From the NCBI GenBank assembly GCA_963775695.1, contig CAVZJU010000010.1:1-64000 (forward strand): a stretch of 64,000 nt of DNA. The letters run 5' to 3'. The notes under the pieces are model-generated. The model was not told the origin of the DNA, did not search any database, and saw nothing but the letters and a program-made list of their open reading frames with translations. Source of the stretch: DATBLE01 sp963775695. GTDB taxonomy: Bacteria; Actinomycetota; Thermoleophilia; Gaiellales; Gaiellaceae. A program made the position numbers and the translations under genes. Of this stretch, positions 16,647-23,891 are shown in pieces (position 1 is the stretch's first letter; each line of letters opens with the position of its first letter).

Positions 16647-18158
16647 ATGAGCACCGAGCAGACAGAGGAGACAGTCGTGGAGAACGGCTCGCAGGCCGAG
16701 TCCGGGCAGAAGCCGCAGAAGCCCGCGAAGAAAGCTGCTGCTGCCGGGTCGCCGGCTCAGGCGGGCAAGGTCGAGCACTTCAGCCCCGGGGAGCGGGCGG
16801 CGCGCGGCAAGGCCGCTCGCGCGGAGGTGCCCCGCAGCTCGCACTCCGAGTGGGAGCCTCTCCCGCAGCGTCCGGACCCGGTCGAGCTGCTCGAGGAGCA
16901 GGCACAGACCCGCGTGCCGGAGCTGGTGCCGATCCGTTACGGACGGATGCTGGTCTCGCCGTTCACCTTCTATCGCGGCGCCGCCTACCTGATGGCCTCC
17001 GATCTGGCCGGCGGCCCGCGTACGGGCCTGCACGCGCAGCTCTGCGGAGACGCCCATCTGTCCAACTTCGGGGTCTTCGCGGCGCCGGACCGGCGGCTCG
17101 TCTTCGCGATCAACGACTTCGACGAGACGCTGCCGGGCCCGTTCGAGTGGGATGTCAAACGCCTCGTCGCCAGCTTCGCGGTCGCGGGTCGTGACCGCGG
17201 CTTCGACAAGAAGACGCGCGCGAAGATCAACACCGCGGTCGTTCGCTCGTATCGCGAGGAAATCCGGAAGTTCGGGACGCTGGGAAACCTCGATCTCTGG
17301 TATGCGCGGCTCGACGTCGACGACCTCGTGCGTCGGTTCAGCGCGCGTGCGAACGCCGAGCAGCGCAAGCGGATGGAGAAGAACCTGGCGAAGACGCGGG
17401 CCAAGGACAGTCTGAAGGCCTTCGCCAAGCTGACCCATGTTGTCGACGGCGAGCCGCAGATCGTCGACGACCCGCCGCTGCTCGTCAGGCTCGAAGAGCT
17501 GTCGGGCGAGCGGGCCGGGGAGGCCCACGAGGTGATGCGCGGACTGATCCGCCAGTACCGGCGGACGCTGTCCGGCGACCGGCGGCGCCTGCTCGAGCGC
17601 TTCCGCTACGTCGACGCCGCCCGCAAGGTGGTCGGCGTCGGGAGCGTCGGAGCCCGCGCCTGGGTGGTCCTGATGCTCGGTCGTGACAACGACGACCCGC
17701 TGTTCCTCCAGGCAAAAGAGGCGCAGGCCTCGGTGCTGGAGCCGTTCCTCGGCAAGAGCGACTTCGCCAACCACGGACAGCGCGTCGTCGAGGGCCAGCG
17801 GCTGATGCAGGCTGCGAGCGACATCATGCTCGGCTGGCTGCACACGGTCGGCCTCGACGGGCTGGAGCGGGACTTCTACATCCGCCAGCTGTGGGACGCG
17901 AAAGGGTCTGCGATCCTCGAAGCGATGGCGCCGAGCGGCATGGAGGCCTACGCCGAGCTCTGCGGCTGGACGCTGGCGAAGGCGCACGCCCGCTCGGGCG
18001 ATGCGGTTGCGATCGGCAGCTACCTCGGCTCCGGCGACGTCTTCGACCGCTCGATGGCGACCTTCGCGGAGGCGTACGCGGACCAGAACGAGCGCGACTA
18101 CGAGGCGCTCAAGCAGGCGGTCGAGTCGGGACGGGTGAAGGCCGAGACCGGTCTGTAA
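16647..18158 (+). CDS. DUF2252-family protein
   Basis: The product has 503 residues. The ATG at 16647 is preceded by AGAGGGAGGA. An N-terminal low-complexity, Lys/Ala/Glu-rich segment (residues 1-55) leads into the family domain: VPIRYGRMLVSPFTFYRGAA, LHAQLCGDAHLSNFGVFAAP, VFAINDFDETLPGPFEWDVK and RLVASFAVAGRDRGFD. The GDAHLSNFG and INDFDET blocks resemble the catalytic-loop H-x-N and Mg-binding D of phosphotransferase/kinase-like folds, so an unknown phosphotransfer is plausible. The C-terminus (YEALKQAVESGRVKAETGL) is typical. No operon partner is present. It begins 44 bp after the tRNA fragment. Confidence 0.85.
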   Translation: MSTEQTEETVVENGSQAESGQKPQKPAKKAAAAGSPAQAGKVEHFSPGERAARGKAARAEVPRSSHSEWEPLPQRPDPVELLEEQAQTRVPELVPIRYGRMLVSPFTFYRGAAYLMASDLAGGPRTGLHAQLCGDAHLSNFGVFAAPDRRLVFAINDFDETLPGPFEWDVKRLVASFAVAGRDRGFDKKTRAKINTAVVRSYREEIRKFGTLGNLDLWYARLDVDDLVRRFSARANAEQRKRMEKNLAKTRAKDSLKAFAKLTHVVDGEPQIVDDPPLLVRLEELSGERAGEAHEVMRGLIRQYRRTLSGDRRRLLERFRYVDAARKVVGVGSVGARAWVVLMLGRDNDDPLFLQAKEAQASVLEPFLGKSDFANHGQRVVEGQRLMQAASDIMLGWLHTVGLDGLERDFYIRQLWDAKGSAILEAMAPSGMEAYAELCGWTLAKAHARSGDAVAIGSYLGSGDVFDRSMATFAEAYADQNERDYEALKQAVESGRVKAETGL

Positions 18159-18354
18159 CAGCCGTGAGCGCGTTCGTCGAGGCGGCGATCAAGTCGATCA
18201 CCGTGAACTCGCCGGTGACTTCCAGCCGCCGAACCAGTTGACCGTTGCGGACGGAGCAGAGTCACGTAGCAAGCGCTCGCCGACTCGAGGCCGTAGAGCG
18301 GATCGGAGCGAGAGGCGGCGTCCGAACTCGCGGGTGCAGGGTCGCCTCCCGTGC
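18159..18354. other. Gap with no supportable gene
   Basis: No intact reading frame with family resemblance on either strand. Probably eroded sequence next to the SulP tail. Confidence 0.3.
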
Positions 18355-18605
18355 TCACCCCGTGCCGGAGGGCGTGTAGGCCTCGATCACGTCGCGCACC
18401 GCCTGGAAGAAGGCATCCTCGCCGATGGCAGCAGTCACTCCCGCGGTGTCGAGCTCTTTGCGAACCGCATCTCCGACACCGGCAAGAACGAGCCGGACGC
18501 CGCGCTCCTCGAGCTCGGCCTTGACCTGGATGATCGTCTCGCCGCCGCTGTAATCGACGTCGCCCATTTCGACCGCATCGACGCATAACCACTTCACGGG
18601 CTGCC
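18355..18605 (-). pseudogene. SulP-type transporter C-terminal STAS fragment
   Basis: The frame reads PVKWLCVDAVEMGDVDYSGG, then IIQVKAELEERGVRLVLAGV and IGEDAFFQAVRDVIEAYTPS. This is the end of the cytoplasmic STAS domain found at the C-terminus of SulP anion transporters. All ~450 residues of membrane domain are missing. Upstream, the frame runs into the tail of an XRE-family regulator read in another frame, so this is a junction between two broken genes. Confidence 0.75.
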
Positions 18606-18796
18606 CTTGTATTCGAGCGAGATCCCGCCAAGTGTCTGCGCGACCTTCCGTTGGTGCTGCGCCTTCGGGGGAAACTCTCCCTTCTCCCAGCGAATGATCG
18701 TGTTCCGGGAGACGCCAACCCGCCAGGCAAGGTCTTCCTGACGCCAACCTCCAGTTCACGGCGTTCCCGGATCAACACCGATACGAGACTTCGCAT
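18594..18796 (-). pseudogene. XRE-family HTH regulator, frameshifted
   Basis: From the ATG at 18796 the product reads MRSLVSVLIRERRELEV. After a frame change near 18740 it continues QEDLAWRVGVSRNTIIRWEK then GEFPPKAQHQRKVAQTLGG and stops at 18594. VSRNTIIRWEKGEFPP is a classic helix-turn-helix recognition segment. One base restores an ~66-residue single-domain Cro/C1-type regulator. Confidence 0.75.
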
Positions 18797-18915
18797 GTCC
18801 CTCCCTCTCTCTAATCCTGGATTGCAGACAAGCTCGTGCGGCCGTATCGCGTCGTCCGCCGTGCTCATAGGGCAGCGTAGACGCGCCTTTTGGCCGCAGA
18901 GTTAGCCTGTCCGGG

Positions 18916-19044
18916 ATGCACGCGCACGACCACGACCACCGCCTGGAGGGCGACCGGAAGCTCCTGATCGCCGCCATGGCGCTGATCGCGCCCCTCATAG
19001 TCGGCAAGATCGTCAGCGGCATCGTCGCCGGATCGCTCCGCTAA
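18916..19044 (+). CDS. Histidine-rich 42-residue membrane peptide
   Basis: The reading frame is MHAHDHDHRLEGDRKL then LIAAMALIAPLIVGKIVSGI then VAGSLR. An HxHDHDH cluster, a possible metal ligand, precedes a single hydrophobic helix. The start ATG follows GTCCGGG and there is no strong ribosome site. It could be an independent small protein or the remnant C-terminus of a metal transporter. Coding status rests on composition only. Confidence 0.4.
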   Translation: MHAHDHDHRLEGDRKLLIAAMALIAPLIVGKIVSGIVAGSLR

Positions 19045-19076
19045 AACAGTCTTCTGTTCGGAAATGCGGCCGGCCC

Positions 19077-19141
19077 GGCGCGGGGTCGAACACATCGCCG
19101 GCCGGACGAGCGCTTCCCCTGCAATGCCGGGCCGCTCACGA
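19077..19141 (+). repeat. 65-bp direct repeat, left copy
   Basis: Begins GGCGCGGGGTCGAACACATC and includes CCGGACGAGCGCTTCCCC and GCAATGCCGGGCC. A near-identical copy lies at 19647-19712, and the two flank the cyclic-nucleotide domain gene. Confidence 0.75.
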
Positions 19142-19159
19142 ATGGCCCATAACCCGGCG

Positions 19160-19609
19160 CTAGTCGCGCAGCCGCATGCGTTGCGGCATCTGGCGCGATC
19201 GACACTCCTCAAGCCGCCTGCTGACCTCTTGAAGCACCTTGAACTGAATGTCGGGTGAGTCCTGCAATAGTTCCTGGAACTCGCGGCCGGCGATGACGAG
19301 AGCGTGCACCGGTGTGCCCGTCGTCACGGTCGCCGTTCGCGGCGAACCGGTGATCACGGCGATCTCGCCGAAGAAGTTGCCTCCACGAAGCGTCGCGAGC
19401 CTGCGAGCCCTGCTGCGCACATCGACCTCGCCGTGGACGATGATGAACAGCTCGCTTCCGGGTTCCCCTTCGCGCACCACCGGCGTTGCGGCGGGATAGT
19501 CGACCTCATGCGCAATCGAGGCGATCTTCGAAAGTTGGCGCATCGAACACCGCGAGAAAAGCGGCACGTTCGCGAGCAGCGTCACCTTCGCGTCTTTGCG
19601 TAGGCGCAC
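19160..19609 (-). CDS. Cyclic nucleotide-binding-domain protein
   Basis: The product has 149 residues forming one CNB domain and nothing else. After KVTLLANVPLFSRCSMRQLS, the beta-roll contains VVREGEPGSELFIIVHGEVD and the phosphate-binding cassette RGGNFFGEIAVITGSPRTAT. That cassette has the conserved G-E (FGE) and the arginine of PRTAT that contact cyclic nucleotide in active domains. It ends VLQEVSRRLEECRSRQ with no HTH, so it is not itself a transcription factor. It may regulate a partner. The gene sits between two 65-bp direct repeats. Confidence 0.85.
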   Translation of the reverse strand: MRLRKDAKVTLLANVPLFSRCSMRQLSKIASIAHEVDYPAATPVVREGEPGSELFIIVHGEVDVRSRARRLATLRGGNFFGEIAVITGSPRTATVTTGTPVHALVIAGREFQELLQDSPDIQFKVLQEVSRRLEECRSRQMPQRMRLRD

Positions 19610-19646
19610 GCGGGCAGTGTAAGCGCGGATCGACCTGCATCAGCGC

Positions 19647-19712
19647 GGCGCGGGTCGAACACATCGCCGCCGGCCGGACGAGCGCTTCCCCGCAATGCCG
19701 GGCCGGTCACGA
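19647..19712 (+). repeat. 65-bp direct repeat, right copy
   Basis: Matches 19077-19141 apart from three small indels and one or two substitutions. Starts GGCGCGGGTCGAACACATCG. Confidence 0.75.
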
Positions 19713-20219
19713 CGCTAGCCGCCGAGCGCCTCGCTGCCTAGTCGCTCTTCGGCCCGGCGTGTCCATCGGGCCGCGGTCAGCTTGCACGGATCCGCACTAA
19801 AGTGGAAGAGCCGCCCCATGACGGCCCCCCGCGCGCAGCGACGTTTCGGGCTCACGTACCTGGCGGGTATGGCAGATCGGCGGCCGGCTACGCCCTGGCG
19901 AGCCGCTCGAGGTCGGCCGCGTGGCGATCCCATGCCGGGCACGGAACGCCGCGCCGTGCTGCTGATCCCAGCGGCGCCAGGCGCTGACGGCGCCAAGCCG
20001 ATCGTTGCCTTCGAAGGCAACGCTTCCGCACGCCGAGATAGCGGGGTCGGGCGACGCGGGGCGGTGGTCCGTCGCGGCCCGTCCGCCCTGGGGGTAGGGC
20101 CGCGCTGCCGGCGTGTTCCGCAGAAGAACGCCCGGCGCGCAGCTCATCCCGCGGCCGGGCGAGGTGTCCAGAACGCCCGGCGCGCGGCCCTGTTCCGCGG
20201 ATGGAGACGCGGAATACGT
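19713..20219. other. Eroded region without an intact gene
   Basis: Minus-strand fragments such as LGAVSAWRRWDQQHGAAFRA and PPICHTRQVREPETSLRAGG look like decayed accessory coding sequence. No family can be named and no frame is continuous. Confidence 0.35.
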
Positions 20220-20429
20220 TCACCAGATACGCGCCTCGAGAGCGGCGCGTCGGTCTCTGATCTCGCGGGAACTTCCGTCAGGCGCCCAGTACGCCTCGTC
20301 GTAGTGCTCGATCTCGCCGATCCGGGCGCGCTCTCCACGCTGATGGAGGGCGGGCGGGCCGCCGTTCGGGTTGGCGATCGAGTGTGTCTCGACGCACTCG
20401 ACGGTCTGCTCGGGGTCGGGCTTGCTCAT
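20220..20429 (-). CDS. Small acidic protein (69 aa) coupled to the JAMM remnant
   Basis: The product is MSKPDPEQTVECVETHSIA, NPNGGPPALHQRGERARIGE, then EHYDEAYWAPDGSSREIRDR. The ATG at 20429 has AAGGAG upstream and overlaps the TGA of the preceding JAMM reading frame (ATGA). The family is not recognised. The intact overlap and ribosome site suggest a genuine small gene of the former RHH-JAMM operon. Confidence 0.55.
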   Translation of the reverse strand: MSKPDPEQTVECVETHSIANPNGGPPALHQRGERARIGEIEHYDEAYWAPDGSSREIRDRRAALEARIW

Positions 20430-21159
20430 GGTCTGCTCCTTGTCTCGATGACGACGGGGACGGGTGCGACGCTGGTCTCGCCTGGCTTGGCGAGGAAGCA
20501 GCGGATCACCGGTCTGTCCCAGTCGCTGCCGTGCCAGGTCACACGTGGCTCGACGACCGCGCCGAGCCAGGCCAGGCCGCGGGCTGACGCCTGGCTGATC
20601 CAGCCGTGCCGGTCGGGCTGGCTGGCGCCATGACCCGCCGCGACATGGCTGTGCCATTCACCGAACAGCCGCCAGCCGGCTAGGCGGAAGTGGCGGCCCA
20701 TCAGCTCGAGCTGGTCGAGGTCGATCTCGGTCATGTACTTCTGGCGCACGCCGTTTGCGGGACACCGTGGCCCTCTCGACGACGACCTCGTTATCTCCGA
20801 CCCAGTTGCCGTACAGGCCGCCGCTCTCCAGGCCGTCGTCGCAGTCGCTGTTGCGAATCGTCTCGTCGTCGTCAGAGCTGAAGACGACGGTGATGCCGGC
20901 CGTCTTCGGCTTCGCCTGGCCGGGCGGGTTCAGGATCCGCTCAGGCACGACCGCCCCGCGCACGCTCGACGTCGGCCGCTGCCCGCGGTCGACCACCTGA
21001 ATCGAACCCAGGCCCATGACGCGCTCGACCAAGTAGCCGCCGTGTCGGAACTGCTCCTGTAGTTGGTTCAGCGCGGCCGTGTCGCCTGCCGCGTGCGCGT
21101 CGAGGATCGCCGCGCGCGCAACTCGTCGACGTCGCGGGGGTTCGGGTTCTGGTGGTCAT
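20426..21159 (-). pseudogene. JAMM/MPN metalloprotease, frameshifted
   Basis: Reconstructed from three frames: the N-terminal ILDAHAAGDTAALNQLQEQF, then VMGLGSIQVVDRGQRPTSSV, GITVVFSSDDDETIRNSDC, and ESGGLYGNWVGDNEVVVERA with the ESGG catalytic-glutamate block. After another frame change near 20750 comes LAGWRLFGEWHSHVAAGHGA then SQPDRHGW. HSH-x7-S-x2-D is the exact zinc motif of JAMM deubiquitinase-like proteases. Two single-base shifts (near 21115 and 20755) break it. JAMM proteins occur in prokaryotic ubiquitin-like or sulfur-carrier systems and in mobile elements. No E1-like or ubiquitin-like partner is visible here. Confidence 0.72.
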
Positions 21160-21327
21160 GGTGTCTCCTTCGGGTCTGTGGTCTCGGTCTCGACGTGCCG
21201 ACGGAGCGCGAGACGGATCTCTGCGCTGCCCGAGCGGTCGGCAGCCTGGGCTCTCTCGTCGAGCCGGGGGGCGATCTCGGGGTCGACCCAGGCGTTCAGG
21301 TTGCTGGCGCTCGGTCTTCGTAGTCAT
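21156..21327 (-). pseudogene. Ribbon-helix-helix (CopG-like) protein, frameshifted
   Basis: The frame starts MTTKTER at 21327. After a one-base change it gives NLNAWVDPEIAPRLDERAQA, then ADRSGSAEIRLALRRHVE, a typical RHH strand and two helices. Its TGA overlaps the ATG of the JAMM frame (ATGA). One base restores an ~56-residue DNA-binding protein, probably the autoregulator of this small operon. Confidence 0.6.
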
Positions 21328-21434
21328 GACCCAAGCGTAGGGCTCGCCCAGCGAGGTCGATGCAACGCTAAGAGCGCGGGTTGTGCGTTGCCATTCTGTT
21401 GCCACGCCGACCGGAGCGTTGACTGCCGAGACGA

Positions 21435-21460
21435 CGAAAGCCCCGCGTTCGCAGGGCTTT
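21435..21460 (-). terminator. Terminator after tRNA-Ala
   Basis: On the minus strand AAAAGCCCTGCG then AACGC then GGGGCTTTC form a GC-rich hairpin 8 bp past the tRNA 3' end. A diverged copy of this flank accompanies the tRNA fragment at 16543. Confidence 0.65.
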
Positions 21461-21467
21461 TCGAAGG

Positions 21468-21540
21468 TGGAGCGTGCCGGGATCGAACCGGCGACCTCCG
21501 GCTTGCAAAGCCGGCGCTCTCCCAGCTGAGCTAACGCCCC
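21468..21540 (-). tRNA. tRNA-Ala (TGC)
   Basis: A 73-nt cloverleaf. The acceptor is GGGGCGT paired with ACGCTCC (one G-U), followed by discriminator A. The D arm is GCTC/GAGC, the anticodon stem CCGGC/GCCGG encloses TTTGCAA with anticodon TGC, and the T arm contains GTTCGATCC. CCA is not encoded. The gene marks the boundary between the decaying accessory region and core genes. Confidence 0.95.
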
Positions 21541-21676
21541 AGGTCGCAGGTCAGTGTAGACGCGCCCTCAGCGCGCCGCCGCGCCCGACATGGCAGGCGC
21601 GGCTCACCGCGGCTGTCCCCGAGACCGAACGAAGTCGTCATGGCGCTGCCGCAGGCGGTGCCGGACTTCGTTCGGA

Positions 21677-21925
21677 CTACGCGGCGCGGTCGAGTCGCTC
21701 TTCTGCCCGGGCGCGCTTGATGATCACGTCCCGGTCACCCCAGCGGAGCTGGGCGCGGGCCAGGCGATGCTCGTCCCAGAGCGCAGCAATGCGCTCCTCG
21801 ATCTCCTTGTGCTCGACCGCGAGCAGGGCGTCGTGGCCCTGCGCGAGCTTGTGCAGGAGCTCGGCGCGCTCTTCGGTCAGTTGCTCGATCTCGGTCCGGA
21901 TGTCTTCGAGAGTGCTCATGTCCAC
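21677..21925 (-). CDS. Small coiled-coil protein (DUF2630-like)
   Basis: The product has 82 residues, almost entirely helical and charged: LEDIRTEIEQLTEERAELLH, LLAVEHKEIEERIAALWDEH and RLARAQLRWGDRDVI. It resembles the short actinobacterial DUF2630 family in length and in the I..L..E..E and ALW blocks, but assignment is tentative. The GTG start at 21925 or the ATG at 21919 is possible and neither has a clear ribosome site. Function unknown. Confidence 0.65.
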   Translation of the reverse strand: MDMSTLEDIRTEIEQLTEERAELLHKLAQGHDALLAVEHKEIEERIAALWDEHRLARAQLRWGDRDVIIKRARAEERLDRAA

Positions 21926-21955
21926 TGAAAACGCCCTACCCCGAACACGTATTCC

Positions 21956-22045
21956 TTAACGCCGCGGGCCGACGAAGAAGAGGACGATGACCGCGGCGCC
22001 GACGACGGCGGACGCGATCGCGATCGCCTCGAGAGCCGTGTTCAT
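21956..22045 (-). CDS. 29-residue single-pass membrane peptide
   Basis: Reads MNTALEAIAIASAVVGAAVI then VLFFVGPRR. The ATG (22043-22045) overlaps the stop of the metallopeptidase gene (ATGA), implying coupled translation. One hydrophobic helix with a basic tail. Function unknown. Confidence 0.55.
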   Translation of the reverse strand: MNTALEAIAIASAVVGAAVIVLFFVGPRR

Positions 22046-22347
22046 GCGTACCCCAGCTCGTCGAGCCGCTCCTCGTCGATGCCGAAGTAGTGTGCGAGCT
22101 CGTGCAGGACGGTGATCCGGATCTCGCGCTCGAGTGCGGCCGGATCGTCACCGAAGTCCTCGAGCAGCGGCTGCCGGTAGATCGAGATTCGCGCCGGCAG
22201 GTACTCCGGTTCGTCGAAGAGGCCGTACAGGTCGGGCTCCTCGGGGTTCCGCTCCTCGACCACGACGGCGACGTTCTCGAGGCCACGTGCCAGCTGCGGT
22301 GGCAGCGAGTCGAGCGCGGCGCGGACGTGCTCCTCGAACCCGCCCAT
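22042..22347 (-). CDS. Zincin-like metallopeptidase
   Basis: The product has 101 residues, the normal size for the small actinobacterial zincin family. It starts at the ATG at 22347 (GGFEEHVRAALDSLPPQLAR) and contains GLENVAVVVEERNPEEPDLY, YLPARISIYRQPLLEDFGDD and RITVLHELAHYFGIDEERL. HELAH is the HExxH zinc site and the downstream D/E is the probable third ligand. There is no signal peptide. Its ATG overlaps the argF stop (22345-22349) and its own stop overlaps the next small gene, so argF, this gene and the 29-residue peptide form a coupled operon. Confidence 0.88.
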   Translation of the reverse strand: MGGFEEHVRAALDSLPPQLARGLENVAVVVEERNPEEPDLYGLFDEPEYLPARISIYRQPLLEDFGDDPAALEREIRITVLHELAHYFGIDEERLDELGYA

Positions 22348-23267
22348 CAGGGCACGATCAGCGCGAGCAAAGCCTTCTCCGTGTGCAGCCGGTTCTCGGC
22401 CTGGTCCCAGGCGGCACAACGGGGACCGTAGAGGACCTCCTCGGTGATCTCCTCGCCGATGTGGGCAGGCAGGCAGTGGAGGACGATCGCGTTCGGCCCC
22501 GCGGCGTCGAGCGCGGCGGCGTCGATGCGGTGCGCAGCGAGGTCGCGTTGCCGGCGCTCGCGCTCGTCCTCCTGGCCCATGCTCGTCCACACGTCGGTGC
22601 AGAGCACGTCCGCGCCCGCGACCGCCTCGCGCGGGTCCTCGACGAGCATCGGTGATCCTCCCGCCGATCGAGCCGCTTCGATTGCGGCGGACGACGGATC
22701 GTAGCCCGGCGGCGTCGCCGCGACGAACTCCATGCCGAGCTTTGCGCAGATCGCCATCAGCGAGGCGCAGACGTTGTTACCGTCGCCGAGCCACGCCACG
22801 CGGACGCCGTCGAATCGGCCGACCCGCTCGCGGATCGTCATTGCGTCGGCGAGCGCCTGGCAGGGATGCGTGTCGTCGGTCAACCCGTTCACGACCGGGA
22901 TGTAGGCGTGCTCGGCGATCTCCTCGACGATCGCCTGGGCGAACGTCCGGATCACGATCGCGTCGAGGTACCGCGACAGGACGTAGGCGACGTCGCGGGG
23001 TGCCTCGCGCGAGCCGAGCCCGATCTCGGGCCCCGTGAGGTACACGGCGTGCGCGCCGAGCTGCTCGACCGCGAGCTCGAACGACACCCGTGTCCGCAGC
23101 GAGGGCTTCTCGAGGAACAGGCCGACGCTCCGGGCGGGGATGAGCGGCTCGTCCACGTAGCGCTTCCGCTCGTCCTTGAGCCGGTCGGCCAGGTCGAGCA
23201 CAGCCAGGAGCTCGTCGGTGCTCCAGTCGGCCACGCGGAGGAAATCACGTCCCTTCAGGCTCTCCAC
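22347..23267 (-). CDS. argF: Ornithine carbamoyltransferase
   Basis: The product has 306 residues. It transfers the carbamoyl group to ornithine to give citrulline in arginine synthesis. The carbamoyl-phosphate motif appears as EKPSLRTRVSFELA (canonical S-T-R-T-R reads S-L-R-T-R). Then come GLTDDTHPCQALADAMTI with HPCQ, VAWLGDGNNVCASLMAICAK, a D-x3-SMGQE block (TDVWTSMGQEDERERRQRD) and VLHCLPAHIGEEI with the catalytic HCLPAH cysteine. Substitution of the first threonine in STRTR also occurs in other OTC-like proteins but is worth checking. No other arginine gene is adjacent. It diverges from hsp20. Confidence 0.93.
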   Translation of the reverse strand: MESLKGRDFLRVADWSTDELLAVLDLADRLKDERKRYVDEPLIPARSVGLFLEKPSLRTRVSFELAVEQLGAHAVYLTGPEIGLGSREAPRDVAYVLSRYLDAIVIRTFAQAIVEEIAEHAYIPVVNGLTDDTHPCQALADAMTIRERVGRFDGVRVAWLGDGNNVCASLMAICAKLGMEFVAATPPGYDPSSAAIEAARSAGGSPMLVEDPREAVAGADVLCTDVWTSMGQEDERERRQRDLAAHRIDAAALDAAGPNAIVLHCLPAHIGEEITEEVLYGPRCAAWDQAENRLHTEKALLALIVP

Positions 23268-23293
23268 CGCATGGATGCTAGTGCAGCGGCGGC

Positions 23294-23322
23294 TTGACAG
23301 TAAGGCGCTTAGGTTTTATCAT
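23294..23322 (+). promoter_or_regulatory. hsp20 promoter
   Basis: -35 TTGACA (23294-23299) and -10 TATCAT (23317-23322) are separated by 17 bp. The right side of the spacer (CTTAGGTTT) is nearly identical to that of the dnaK promoter at 57499. Confidence 0.75.
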
Positions 23323-23350
23323 CGTGTTGGAGTCAATGCACGAAGGAGGG

Positions 23351-23830
23351 ATGAAGATGGCAACCCTGGTTCGCTGGGACCCTGTCCGGGAGCTCGCGCA
23401 GTGGCAGAACGACGTCGAGCGCCTGATGGGCACCTTCCTGCGCGGGTCGGCGCAGGGCGTGAACGGCGCCGAGCGCTGGGCCCCGCCGCTGGACGTCTGG
23501 GAGACCGAGGACGAGATCGTCTACGCGTTCGACCTCCCGGGCATCCCGGAGGAGAAGATCTCGATCGAGTTCGAGAACGGGACGCTGACCGTCTCGGCCG
23601 AGCGCGAGCGCACCGCCGAGGTGTCGCAGGATCGGTTCCACCGCTTCGAGCGCCGGTACGGCAGCTTCTCACGGTCGATCGGACTGCCGGAGGGAGTCGG
23701 TGAGCACGACATCCGCGCCGATTACCACGACGGCGTGCTCGAGTTGCACGTGACGAAGCCGAAGGCACCCGAACCGCGCAAGATCCAGATCGGCTCGAAG
23801 AGCACGATCGAGGGCAAGGCGAAGAAGTAA
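23351..23830 (+). CDS. Small heat shock protein, Hsp20/alpha-crystallin family
   Basis: The product has 159 residues. The ATG at 23351 follows GAAGGAGGG. The N-terminal arm (TLVRWDPVRELAQWQNDVER) precedes the alpha-crystallin domain from about residue 45: WAPPLDVWETEDEIVYAFDL, LPGIPEEKISIEFENGTLTV, FERRYGSFSRSIGLPEGV and HDGVLELHVTKPKAP. The tail PRKIQIGSK contains the I-x-I oligomerisation motif. It acts as an ATP-independent holdase for unfolding proteins. The shared promoter indicates co-expression with the dnaK operon. Confidence 0.95.
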   Translation: MKMATLVRWDPVRELAQWQNDVERLMGTFLRGSAQGVNGAERWAPPLDVWETEDEIVYAFDLPGIPEEKISIEFENGTLTVSAERERTAEVSQDRFHRFERRYGSFSRSIGLPEGVGEHDIRADYHDGVLELHVTKPKAPEPRKIQIGSKSTIEGKAKK

Positions 23831-23854
23831 CTGCTGCCTCGGCCTCACGGCTCT

Positions 23855-23886
23855 GCAGGGTCAGACCGCATGGGGTCTGACCCTGC
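23855..23886. terminator. hsp20 terminator made from a GGGTC-GACCC palindrome
   Basis: GCAGGGTCAGACC (23855-23867) pairs perfectly with GGTCTGACCCTGC (23874-23886), a 13-bp stem with a 6-nt loop. It lies between convergent hsp20 and sigma genes, so it could stop both. It belongs to a palindrome family found at 41789, 47271, 47361 and 59504. Confidence 0.75.
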
Positions 23887-23891
23887 GGCGT

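Noticed and set aside
16470..17987. 505-codon minus-strand frame over the DUF2252 gene
   Set aside because: Antisense shadow; the plus-strand gene has a ribosome site and conserved motifs.
19713..20219. Possible gene between the right 65-bp repeat and the 69-aa gene
   Set aside because: Fragments only, in changing frames; no family could be supported.
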